From contig NZ_BBOM01000005.1 in NCBI RefSeq assembly GCF_000974485.1, positions 1,100,289 to 1,164,288 of the forward strand: a stretch of 64,000 nucleotides of DNA. The letters run 5' to 3'. The notes below the pieces were generated by a model. It was not told the origin of the DNA. It did not search any database and saw only the letters and a program-made list of their open reading frames with translations. A program made the translations under genes and the position numbers. Source of the stretch: Streptomyces sp. NBRC 109706. Its GTDB lineage: Bacteria; Actinomycetota; Actinomycetes; Streptomycetales; Streptomycetaceae. Below, piece after piece: positions 24,534 through 32,898 of the stretch; the first letter of the stretch is position 1, and each line of letters opens with the position of its first letter.

Positions 24534-26063
24534 GGCCGTCGGCCGCCCGGCCGGGGCCCGGGGGCCCCGGCCGGCCTGAGCCGGCGGACGAAACCCCGAC
24601 CCGGTCCCGGCCCGGTTCCGCCCTGCCGGCCGGCCGGTCGCCGACCGGGCGCCAGCCCTCCAGGTGGGGCCACCTGCCAGCCAGGGCCGACGGACCGAGG
24701 GCCCGCAGGGGGCCACCGTCCGAAGGCCGAAAACCTGCCGGCCAGGGCCGACAGCTGCGACCACAGGCCAGCACCCCGGGCGGGGCACCGACCGAGGGCC
24801 CAAGGCCCGCCGGCCTGGCCAGCGGGGCCAAGGCCCAGGACCGGTTCCGACCTCCGTGGCCGACCGGAAGCCAGCTGGCCAACGCCCCAGGCGGAGCCAC
24901 CACCGGCCGAAGGCCCAAGGCCCGCCGGCCAAGGGCCGACAGCCAAGACCCCGGACCAGTCCCGGACCGGTCCCGTTCTCCGGAACCAGCGGGCCAGCAA
25001 CCCCCAGGGGGCCACCAGCCGAAGGCCCAAGTCCCCGGGCCGAGGGCCCGCGTGGGGCCACCGGCCGAAGACCGAAGACCCGCCGGCCAGGGGCCAGCAG
25101 CCAAGACCCCAGACCGGTCCCGCCGTCCGGAACCAGCGGGCCAGCACCCCGGATGGGGCACCGACCAAGGGCCGAAGACCCGCCGACCTGGCCAGCGGGG
25201 CCAAAGCCCAGGACCGGTTCCGACCTCCGTGGCCGACCGGAAGCCAGCTGGCCAACGCCCCAGGCGGAGCCACCACCGGCCGAAGGCCCAAGGCCCGTCA
25301 GTCCGGGGCCAGCGACCAGGACCCCGGACCCGGTTCCGACCTGCCGGCCTGGGCCGGCGGCCCAGGGTCCCGGACCGGTCCGGGACCGGCTCCGGCCTCC
25401 GGGACCGACCGGACGCCGACCGGACGCCGACCGGACGCCGACCGGACGCCAGCGAGCCAGCGCCCCAGGTGGGGGCCCCACCGGCCGAAGGCCGATGCCC
25501 GCTTCCGGGACCGACCGGACGGGGCCCGGGTGAGGCCACCGGCCGAGGGGCAAGTGCCCAGTGCCAGGATTCGGCGCCAACGGCCGCCGCCAGGCGGCGA
25601 AGGCCCGAACTCGCCCACAACCCACCACCCGCGACCAACATCCGCCCGAAGGCCAAGGCCCCGGCCCGGACTCCAACCGCCGCCACGCACCACCCCGGGC
25701 CAACACCCGACCAGCAGCCGGAACCAAACCCCGGACCCACCTGCCGGCCGGCCGACCCGAAGACCGACACACGGGCCACGACGCCAACCGCCCACCGAGC
25801 CCCATCCCCAACCCCAACCGGAACCGCCCGCAGGCCACGTACCAGGTCCGGGCGCCAACAGCCGCCACCAGGCGACCAACACCCGACCAGCAGCCGGAAC
25901 CAAACTCCGGCCCGACCCCGAAACCCCGCCGGAACCGGCCGGAGGCCAAGTGCCAATGGCCGGAGGCCGAGCAGCGGGAGCAGCCCCGGCGGCCCGGTCC
26001 GGGGGTGCCTTCGTCGCCCGCCAGGGCGACGGGCGGCCCCGGGCCCCGCAAAAGCCCGGACGG
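24534..26063. repeat. 1.5-kb repeat-rich, extremely GC-rich block within the sugar operon
   Basis: The block is built from degenerate copies of words such as GGCCGAAGGCC, CCGCCGGCCAGGGCCGA and GACCGGTTCC. Longer exact copies exist. A 91-bp segment at 24834-24924 recurs at 25207-25297 (spacing 373 bp) within a longer similar unit. A 30-bp segment at 25700 recurs at 25876 (spacing 176 bp). An 11-bp unit, GACCGGACGCC, is repeated four times at 25407-25450. Reading frames are open in several frames on both strands, but the 11-bp period is not a codon multiple and no frame has protein-like composition. GGCC-GAA-GGCC words could fold as small hairpins. I find no known gene, RNA or insertion sequence here. 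Confidence 0.8.
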
Positions 26064-27338
26064 CTAGTCCACCGCTGAGAGCGCCTCCTCAACCGCCTGC
26101 TCCAGCGCCTCCTCCGGCGACGCCTTGCCCTGTTCCACCCGCTGCAGCGCACTGCCGAAGACCGGCCGCACGTCGGAGTCGCGAACACCCCGGAAGTTCG
26201 GCCGCAGTTCGGCCGCCGACGCGGCGAAGATCTCGCCGACCGGCGCGTCGTTGAAGTACGGGTTGGTGAACTCGGTGACCGCCGGGTCCTCGTACAGCTC
26301 GGGGATGGACGGCAGGCTGCCGACGTCCTGGAAGATCCGCCTCTCCTGCTCGGGCGCGGTCAGCCACGCGGCCAGCTCCGCGGCCGCCTTGACGTTCTTG
26401 CCCTGTGCCGGGACGGTGAGGAAGGAACCGCCCCAGTTGCCGCCGCCGCCGGGGACGGACGCGATGTCCCACAGTCCCTCGGCCTCGGGGCCGGCCGCGT
26501 CCTCGATCAGGCCGAGGGCCCAGGAGGGGCAGGGCGCGGTGGCGAAGGAGCTCTGTTTGAAGCCGACGTTCCACTCCTGGGAGAAGCCGACCAGGCCGGC
26601 GGACATGCCGTCCTCGACGGCCTGGCCGACGGCCAGGAACGCGTCGGCGATCGCCGGGTTGGTGTCGCCGACGAACGTCTCGTCGCGTTCGAAGTAGCCG
26701 ATCTCGCTCTGGTTGAGCATGGAGGAGTAGATCGTGTCGGCGCCGTCGAACCAGGCGGCGTCCGCGCCCGAGTCCAGGAAGCGCTGGCCGACGGCGAAGT
26801 AGTCGTCCCAGGTGGGCCAGAGCGCGCCGACCTCGTCGCGGTCGGCCGGCAGTCCGGCCGCCTCCAGCAGGTCCCGGCGGTAGCACATGGCCAGCGAGCC
26901 GACGTCGGTGCCGTAGCCCATGACGAAGTCGCCGTCGATGACGCCCTGTTCCCACTTTTAGGGGAGCCAGCGGTCCGCCAGCTCGGCGCCACCGTGCTCC
27001 GCGAGGTTCACGAACTCGTCCCTTGACTCGCGGAAGCGGGGCATCCAGCCCTCTTCGACGGCGACGATGTCCGCCGCTCCCGAGCCGCCGGCGAGTTGGG
27101 TGGTGAGCTGCTGGTGGTGCTGTTCGAACTGGCTCACCTGGATCTTCACCTTGATGTCCGGGTGCGCGTCCTCGTACTCCTCGACCAGCGCCTGGTAGCC
27201 GAAGTCGCTGAAGGTGGCCACGGTGAGCTGCGTTCGGCCGTCGCCCGAGCCGGAGCCGCAGGCGGCGAGCGGAAGCAGGGAGAGGGCGAGCGCCGCGGCG
27301 GTCGCGGCGGTTCTCCTGGGTCTTATGTGTTGTCGCAT
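26064..27338 (-). pseudogene. sugar ABC transporter solute-binding lipoprotein with internal TAA
   Basis: Read through one stop, this is a normal 424-residue family 1 binding protein. It has a lipoprotein signal with lipobox LLPLAAC, TVATFSDFGYQALVEEYEDAHPDIKV, GSGAADIVAVEEGW, then GYGTDVGSLAMCYRRDLLEAAGLP and FLTVPAQGKNVKAAAELAAWL. The frame is uninterrupted except for one TAA at 26958-26960 (codon 127), between DRWLP and KWEQGVIDGD, where a sense codon, possibly TAC, would be expected. As written, the cell would make a 126-residue fragment and perhaps an internally started remainder from 26921. This is either a recent loss of function, a read-through case or a sequencing error. The protein would deliver oligosaccharide to the permeases downstream. 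Confidence 0.8.
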
Positions 27339-27426
27339 CAGGTGCTCCAGGCGGGAGGGGGCGCGGGGCGGCCGGGGCTGGGAAGTGCCGGACCACGGAT
27401 TCGGCGTTCACCCTGCGGCAGGTTCC

Positions 27427-27439
27427 CGAACTTCGTCAA
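27427..27439 (-). promoter_or_regulatory. promoter of the sugar operon with overlapping LacI operator
   Basis: On the minus strand a -35-like TTGACG (27434-27439) runs straight into CGAAGTTCG (27427-27435), a perfect CGAA-N-TTCG inverted repeat. A weak -10 candidate, CAGGGT, lies 18 bp further on. The binding-protein gene starts 88 bp downstream. This is the operator reported, as I recall, for BxlR-type xylobiose-operon repressors, which fits the LacI gene at 19759-20772. Confidence 0.65.
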
Positions 27440-27606
27440 CACTTTTCCCGGGACTTTCCCAGAAACTTTTAGGTAGCAACACCGGGAACGTCGCGGTCGG
27501 TCAGCGGCCCCATACCCGAGAGACAGCAGCTCAGCCGGCCCGCAGCGCAGCCCGCATCCCTCCCCCACACGCCGGTCGGCGCCCGGACACCCCCTCCGGG
27601 AACTAC

Positions 27607-27632
27607 CGAAAGTTTTGCGGCAACTGTTGACG
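27607..27632 (+). promoter_or_regulatory. possible promoter region of the divergent glycosidase genes
   Basis: A CGAAAGTTTTGC word (27607-27618) precedes a -35-like TTGACG (27627-27632) about 107 bp upstream of the first glycosidase ATG. A -10 is not clear (CAATGT at 27652 is the best candidate). The TGTTGACG core is shared with the opposite promoter. Confidence 0.4.
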
Positions 27633-27739
27633 TGGCGGCCGGCTCCGGGCCCAATGTCCTGTGACCACGGGTGAGTTCACCCCGCGTGTGGTCTCCACCC
27701 CCCACACCCCGGGACCTTCACCGAGAGGAAGGAACCTCA

Positions 27740-29113
27740 ATGCAACCCGCACCCCGCCGACGCCGGCCCAGGCGTTCCCTGTTGGTGGCCGCCCTGGTGT
27801 CGACCCTCGCCCTGCCGGCCGGCCTGGCCTGGTCGGCCGGCGCCGCCGAGACGCCCGCCACCGAACCAGCGGAAACCGCCCGAACGTCCGCCGCCGCGTT
27901 CGCCGACGCGCCCGGCCTGCCCCCCGACGACCAGGTTCTGATGATCATGGGCCAGGACAGCAGCACCCTGGCCGACTACCACCGGGACGTGTTGGAGAAC
28001 CCGTCGCTGAACGCCCCCGAACCCGGCGGCGTCACCCTCTACACCAACCTCGTCATCCCGACCGACGGCGGCGGCGACGGACCGGGCGCCGGGCTGCACG
28101 GGCCGGTCGACTACGGCGCCGGCGTAGTCGACTTCCCCGCCACGCTGACCCAGTACCCGGACTCCGCGGTCTCCATCGGGCTGTACCTCTCGGACGCGGA
28201 CTTCGCCGCCTCCTGCGGCAACCAGCCGCTGCGCGCCCTGATCGGCACCGACGACGACGATGTGCGGGCGGGCAACCCGAGCCTGGTCGACCGCTACCGC
28301 GCCGAACTCGACGGCATGATCGAGACGTTCAAGTCCTGGGACCGGGACGTCTACCTCCGGGTGGGCTACGAGTTCGACGGCCCCTGGAACTGCTACAACA
28401 CCGACTTCTACAAGGAGGCGTTCCGCTACATCAGCGACCGCCTCGACGCGCTGGGCGCCGACCGGGTGGCCACGGTCTGGCAGACGGCGGCCTGGCCGTT
28501 GAACACCAACCCGGAGCACCCGGAGTGGAACTACGTCGTCACCGACCCCACCCACTTCGACAAGTGGTACCCGGGTGACGCGTATGTGGACTGGGTCGGC
28601 CTCTCGACGTTCTACCAGCCGGGATCGGTGGCGACCCAGTGGGGTTGCTCGGCCACCGATATCGACCCCATCGTCCAGCAGCAACGCGTGCTCGACTTCG
28701 CCCGTGCGCACGACAAGCCGGCGATGATCTCCGAGGCGGCGCCGCAGGGTTACGACAACGGCGCGGCGACGTCCAGCTGCATCATGGGGCCCAACCCGGC
28801 GCCCGTCGACCCCACGGCCGTCTGGGACCAGTGGTACGCGGGCTTCTTCTCGCTGATCGAGGAGAACCGCGATGTGATCCGCGCCGCCGCCTATATCAAC
28901 ACCGACTGGGACAGCCAGACCATGTGGCAGTGCCCGGCCGGCAGCGCGCCCGGCTCGCCCGACTGCCCCAACGGCTACTGGGGCGACAGCCGGGTGCAGG
29001 CCAACCCGCAGGTGCTGGCCGACTTCCTGGACGAGGTCAGGGCACCCCACTTCGTCAACGGCGGCAGCGGCGTCCATCGCACCAGCGGCGTCAACAGCGG
29101 CGACGCTCAGTAA
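27740..29113 (+). CDS. secreted GH26-like glycosidase (clan GH-A)
   Basis: 457 residues with a Sec signal peptide (RRSLLVAALVSTLALPAGLAWSAGA). The ATG at 27740 follows GAGGAAGGAA. The catalytic-domain pattern suggests a GH26 mannanase-like barrel: VYLRVGYEFDGPWNCY, with Glu as probable acid/base; DAYVDWVGLSTFYQ; and KPAMISEAAPQGYD, with Glu as probable nucleophile. Both predicted catalytic Glu are present. Several Cys (CGNQ, CYNT, CIMG, CPAG) suggest disulfides. It would cut a beta-mannan or related polymer outside the cell, feeding the ABC importer encoded divergently. A paralogous gene follows after 12 bp. Confidence 0.72.
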   Translation: MQPAPRRRRPRRSLLVAALVSTLALPAGLAWSAGAAETPATEPAETARTSAAAFADAPGLPPDDQVLMIMGQDSSTLADYHRDVLENPSLNAPEPGGVTLYTNLVIPTDGGGDGPGAGLHGPVDYGAGVVDFPATLTQYPDSAVSIGLYLSDADFAASCGNQPLRALIGTDDDDVRAGNPSLVDRYRAELDGMIETFKSWDRDVYLRVGYEFDGPWNCYNTDFYKEAFRYISDRLDALGADRVATVWQTAAWPLNTNPEHPEWNYVVTDPTHFDKWYPGDAYVDWVGLSTFYQPGSVATQWGCSATDIDPIVQQQRVLDFARAHDKPAMISEAAPQGYDNGAATSSCIMGPNPAPVDPTAVWDQWYAGFFSLIEENRDVIRAAAYINTDWDSQTMWQCPAGSAPGSPDCPNGYWGDSRVQANPQVLADFLDEVRAPHFVNGGSGVHRTSGVNSGDAQ

Positions 29114-29125
29114 GGAGGCACGGTC

Positions 29126-30364
29126 ATGCGCATCCGTAGCACCGCACTTGGCATCACCGCGCTGGCCGTCCTCGCCACGCTCGTCCCGGCCGCCGCCCCC
29201 GCGGTGGCCGGGCCGGGCCCGGCCGAGGACGGCCGGCGACCCGCCGCCATGGAGCGGGAGTTGCTGATCGGGCAGTCCTCGCAGGCGGCCTGGGACGACT
29301 GGGCGACGGTGGGCAGCGATCCGGCCGGCGGCTCGGTCTACTACGAGGTCGCCTCGGGCACCTGGGTCAGCGAAGGGCACCGCGAATACGCCGAGTTCCT
29401 CGCGGAACGTGGCGACACCATCCAGATCGGCGTCAGTTGGAAGGACAACCCGCCGGGCTTCGAGGGCGGCGACGGCGACGCCCGCGCGCGGCGCTCCCGG
29501 GAGGTCACCCAGGAGCTGGCGGACGGCCGACACCAGGACCGCTTCGACGCGTTGGCGGCGTTCATCACGGCCAACCCGCAGGCCACCTTTATGCTGCGGC
29601 TGGACTACGAGGTGTCCAGTTTCTTCCACTGCCTGGACGCCGGCTGTGCCTCCTACCGCGACGCCTACAACACGTTGGCGGAGTTGATCGACCAGCACAC
29701 CGGAGGCGGCGCGAACGTCCAGTATGTCTACCACCCGGTGCGCGGCGAGTATGAGCTGCTGTACCCGGGGGACGCGCGGGTGGACTGGATCGGCCTGTCC
29801 GTGTTCGCCCACGAACTGTGCCTGCCGATCTATGACAACGGGTATCTCTACAACGGGACACCTCCGGACAACTACGACGTGAACGCCCTTCAGTGCCGCG
29901 ACGTTTACATCGATGAAGACGAAAATGGCAACCCCTCTGCCGTCTGGAAGAACTGGGACCACGATGCCAACGTGCTGAGAATGACGCGGTTCGCACAGGA
30001 GCACACAAAACCAATCGTGATCTCCGAGGCCGGGTTGCTGAACTTCACCGAAGACGGCACCGACACCTCGGGGTTGGAACCGGAGCGGGCCACGCTCTGG
30101 GCCGAGCGGCTCTTCGGGCTGCTGAACTACGTGGGCCCCGTCCCGGGCCAGGAAGGCGAGCACGACCTGTCGGACGTCATCCGGATGGTCACCTACATCA
30201 ACCTCGACTTCCGCTACGGCTGGGACGGGATCCCGGGCGAGCACTTCGAGTTCCCGCCCGACAGCACCTGGTTCGTCGACGGACGCCTCTCCCGATACGG
30301 GCCGGCGACCGACGCGTTCTGCCGGGGCCTCACCGAGCTGACGTTCACCAGCACCTGTCGCTGA
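29126..30364 (+). CDS. secreted GH26-like glycosidase, paralogue of the preceding gene
   Basis: 412 residues, with a signal peptide (GITALAVLATLVPAAAPAVA) and an AAGGAGG ribosome site. It shares layout and motifs with its neighbour: opening ERELLIGQSSQAAWDDW, ATFMLRLDYEVSSFFHC (probable acid/base Glu), ARVDWIGLSVFAHELC and KPIVISEAGLLNF (probable nucleophile Glu). Similarity to the neighbour is low, so duplication was ancient or the two were acquired together. Codons between about 29880 and 30020 are unusually A-rich (GAAGACGAAAATGGC, ACAAAACCAATC) compared with the rest, suggesting a recombined patch. It probably acts on the same or a related polymer. Confidence 0.68.
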   Translation: MRIRSTALGITALAVLATLVPAAAPAVAGPGPAEDGRRPAAMERELLIGQSSQAAWDDWATVGSDPAGGSVYYEVASGTWVSEGHREYAEFLAERGDTIQIGVSWKDNPPGFEGGDGDARARRSREVTQELADGRHQDRFDALAAFITANPQATFMLRLDYEVSSFFHCLDAGCASYRDAYNTLAELIDQHTGGGANVQYVYHPVRGEYELLYPGDARVDWIGLSVFAHELCLPIYDNGYLYNGTPPDNYDVNALQCRDVYIDEDENGNPSAVWKNWDHDANVLRMTRFAQEHTKPIVISEAGLLNFTEDGTDTSGLEPERATLWAERLFGLLNYVGPVPGQEGEHDLSDVIRMVTYINLDFRYGWDGIPGEHFEFPPDSTWFVDGRLSRYGPATDAFCRGLTELTFTSTCR

Positions 30365-30416
30365 CCGCGCCTACTCCCGTACCCCCCACCGAAAGTTAGG
30401 CAGGGACGAAACCTCC

Positions 30417-31706
30417 ATGAGCCGAATATCGTCGCGCTTGGCCAGACGTACGACGCTGCTGGGCGTCGGTGTGCTGCTGGCCGCGCTGTTGGGAACCCCG
30501 GCGGCCAGCGCCACGTTCACCGAATCAGCAGAATCAGCAGAATCAACAGAAACGACCACCGAGACCTCCCGTGCCACCGTGGCCGAGGACGCCAGGGAGG
30601 CCATCGAGTCCGGAGTGGCGGTGCCGGCCGCGACCGGTACCCCGCTCCGGGACGACACCGGCCTCTACCCGCGCGCCATCCGCCTGGAGCACAACGGCAA
30701 CGCCAACGGCCGCATCCTGGCCGGCGTCGTCACCTTCCAGGAGAACAACGGCCTCGGCGCCATCCACGAGTCGACCGACAACGGCCGGACGTTCCAGCAG
30801 GTCGGCACGGTGGCCGATCCCGACTCGTCCGGCGGCCAGGGCCTGTGCTGCGCCACGCTCTACGAACTCCCGCAGCAGGTCGGCGCGTTGCCGGCCGGCA
30901 CGCTGCTCTGGGCCTCGTCGGCCGGGCAGGACGAGGCCGACCGGCGGATGGCGCTGCGCATCTGGGCCAGCCACGACATCGGCCGCAGCTGGTCGTACCT
31001 GTCCAGCTGCGCGGTGGCCAACGGGACCGGCGGGCTGTGGGAGCCGGAGTTCTCGGTGGCCGCCGACGGCGCGCTGGTCTGCCACTACGCGGACGAGACC
31101 GATCCGGCGCACAACCAGAAGCTGGCCGCCGCGCGCAGCTATGACGGCGTCAACTGGGTCGACCACCGCAACACCGTGGCCAGCTCCTGGGAGCCCGACC
31201 GGCCGGGAATGCCGGTGGTGCGCAAGCTGCCCAACGGCGAGTACTTCATGATCTTCGAGATCTGCAACCCGGGCGGCCAGTACCAGTGCGTGGTGCACTA
31301 CCGCACCTCGCCCGACGGCTGGAACTGGGGCGATCCGGCGCATCTCGGGTTCCGTCCGGAGACCGCGAACGGCACCTATCTGCGGGCCGCGCCCACCGTG
31401 GCCTGGTCCCCGGCGCCCGATGGCAACCCCAACGGACAGTTGGTGATCGTCGGCCAGATGGCGCTCAACGCCGACGGCAGCACCTCGGCCGACAACGGGC
31501 GGATCGTGCTGGTCAACAACGCGAACGGCGCGGGCCCCTGGCGGGCCGTCCCGGCACCCGTCCAGGTGCCGGACGCGGTGCCCAACTACTGCCCCAACTA
31601 CAGTTCACCGCTGGTGCCTTCGGCCGACGGCCGGGAGCTGTTCATGATCGCGACGGACTGGGACGGCGACGTCTGCAAGCCGTACTTCGCCACCGGGGCG
31701 CTCTGA
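30417..31706 (+). CDS. secreted sialidase-fold / GH93-like exo-hydrolase
   Basis: 429 residues, signal peptide RTTLLGVGVLLAALLGTPAASA, then a low-complexity Glu/Ser/Thr stretch (AESAESTETTTE) encoded partly by a 9-bp repeat. The six-bladed propeller shows Asp-box-like turns: STDNGRTFQQVG, SHDIGRSWSYLS, SPDGWNWGDPAHL. The YPRAIRLEHNGNANGRILAG opening and FEICNPGGQYQCVVHYRTS centre resemble GH93 exo-alpha-1,5-arabinanases and related sialidase-superfamily proteins. It lies 52 bp after the glycosidase pair and ends at a strong hairpin, so the three form one secreted-enzyme operon. Arabinan cleavage is the best guess; specificity is unproven. Confidence 0.7.
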   Translation: MSRISSRLARRTTLLGVGVLLAALLGTPAASATFTESAESAESTETTTETSRATVAEDAREAIESGVAVPAATGTPLRDDTGLYPRAIRLEHNGNANGRILAGVVTFQENNGLGAIHESTDNGRTFQQVGTVADPDSSGGQGLCCATLYELPQQVGALPAGTLLWASSAGQDEADRRMALRIWASHDIGRSWSYLSSCAVANGTGGLWEPEFSVAADGALVCHYADETDPAHNQKLAAARSYDGVNWVDHRNTVASSWEPDRPGMPVVRKLPNGEYFMIFEICNPGGQYQCVVHYRTSPDGWNWGDPAHLGFRPETANGTYLRAAPTVAWSPAPDGNPNGQLVIVGQMALNADGSTSADNGRIVLVNNANGAGPWRAVPAPVQVPDAVPNYCPNYSSPLVPSADGRELFMIATDWDGDVCKPYFATGAL

Positions 31707-31729
31707 TCAGGAGGGACCCCGCATGAGCA

Positions 31730-31772
31730 CCCGAGGCCGGGCGCGCCACCGCGCCGCGCACCCGGCCTCGGG
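31730..31772. terminator. hairpin terminator after the glycosidase operon
   Basis: Perfect 12-bp arms, CCCGAGGCCGGG (31730-31741) and CCCGGCCTCGGG (31761-31772), start 24 bp after the sialidase-fold gene and lie before the convergent XRE regulator. Confidence 0.8.
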
Positions 31773-31831
31773 CCTTCCGCCCTTCCGTCCGTGCTTCCAC
31801 CGGTCCTTCCGGGCCGGCTTCCGGGGAACGT

Positions 31832-32713
31832 TCAGCGGGCCGGCGCCGGGGCGTGCCAACTGGCCAGCAGCGCCAGGGACTTCTCGGTGCGGGAGCCGGG
31901 TTCGACGTTGTAGACGCAGAGCGTCTGCTCGCTGTCGCCCGGCACCAGGAAGGACTCGTAGGAGAAGTTCAGCTCGCCGGCCAGCGGATGGTGGTAGGTC
32001 TTGCTGCCATGGGTGCGGCGCACCACCCGGTGGTCGTTCCACCAGGTGGTGAACTCCGGGCAGCCCAGGGTGAGTTCGCCGATGAGATCGGCGAGGAGCC
32101 GATCCCCCGGATAGCGACCGGCCTCCAGCCTGAGCATGGCCACGGTCTCCGCCGCCAGCCGTTCCCAGTCGCCGACCGTGGCCCGCGCCCGGGGGTCGAG
32201 CAGGTAGTAACGGGCGACGTTGCGGCGGTTGGCCGGCAGCGCGTCGAAGTCCGTCATCACCGCCCTGGCCAGCGCGTTGGTGGCCAGCACATCGGTGCGG
32301 CGGCCCAGGACAAAGGCGGGCACCCGGTCCAGCGACTCCACCATCAGCCGCACCCCGGGGCGCACCCGCTGGGGCGCGGTGGGCGCGCGGCGCGTCCGGT
32401 GGCGGGACAACAGATCGGCCAGATGCTCCCGTTCGGCCGCGTCGAGCCGGAGCGCGCCGGCGAGCGCCGCCCTGACCTCGGGCGACGGGTTGCGGGCGCG
32501 GCCCTGTTCCAGCCGGGTGTAGTACTCGGTGCTGACGCCGGCCAGCCGGGCGACCTCGTCCCGGCGCAGCCCCGGCACCCGGCGGATCCGGCCGTCGGCG
32601 GGCAGCCCGGCCTCCTCGGGAGTGATCCTGGCCCTGCGGGTGCGCAGGAAGTCGGCGATCTCGGCGCCTCGTTCGGCGCCGATCGCGGGCTCCGCGCGGT
32701 GTGCGTCGGTCAT
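31832..32713 (-). CDS. XRE-family regulator with MmyB-like ligand-binding domain
   Basis: 293 residues from an ATG at 32713 (MTDAHRAEPAIGAE). An XRE HTH lies near residues 35-85 (RRDEVARLAGVSTEYYTRLE), followed by the MLTR/MmyB ligand-binding domain (RVPAFVLGRRTDVLATNALA, NVARYYLLDPRARAT, GCPEFTTWWNDHRV, HHPLAGELNFSYESF). This two-domain type is abundant in Streptomyces and usually controls an adjacent oxidoreductase, probably in response to a hydrophobic ligand. Here the divergent gene is a short-chain dehydrogenase, starting 186 bp away, which is the likely target. Confidence 0.9.
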   Translation of the reverse strand: MTDAHRAEPAIGAERGAEIADFLRTRRARITPEEAGLPADGRIRRVPGLRRDEVARLAGVSTEYYTRLEQGRARNPSPEVRAALAGALRLDAAEREHLADLLSRHRTRRAPTAPQRVRPGVRLMVESLDRVPAFVLGRRTDVLATNALARAVMTDFDALPANRRNVARYYLLDPRARATVGDWERLAAETVAMLRLEAGRYPGDRLLADLIGELTLGCPEFTTWWNDHRVVRRTHGSKTYHHPLAGELNFSYESFLVPGDSEQTLCVYNVEPGSRTEKSLALLASWHAPAPAR

Positions 32714-32898
32714 CCGTCCAGTGTGCGGGAGGCGGGCGCGGGGTGGCGGGGGCCCGGGTGGCCCTGGCGGTACCTGCCTGGTCAGGGTCCGTTGTGCCGG
32801 TCCGGGGCCGGTGTCCCGGTGGTGTGCTGGACAACGGGCACCGGACGCTTGCGGCCGGGCCCCGTCAACCACAACCACCTTCTGGAAAGGGGCACTTG

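Noticed and set aside
24270..26051. Long minus-strand frames (593 and 670 codons) through the repeat block, with recurring peptides such as LGRWPAGFRSATEV
   Set aside because: The repeats include an 11-bp unit that breaks frame, several frames are equally open, and they run into the permease gene in the wrong frame.
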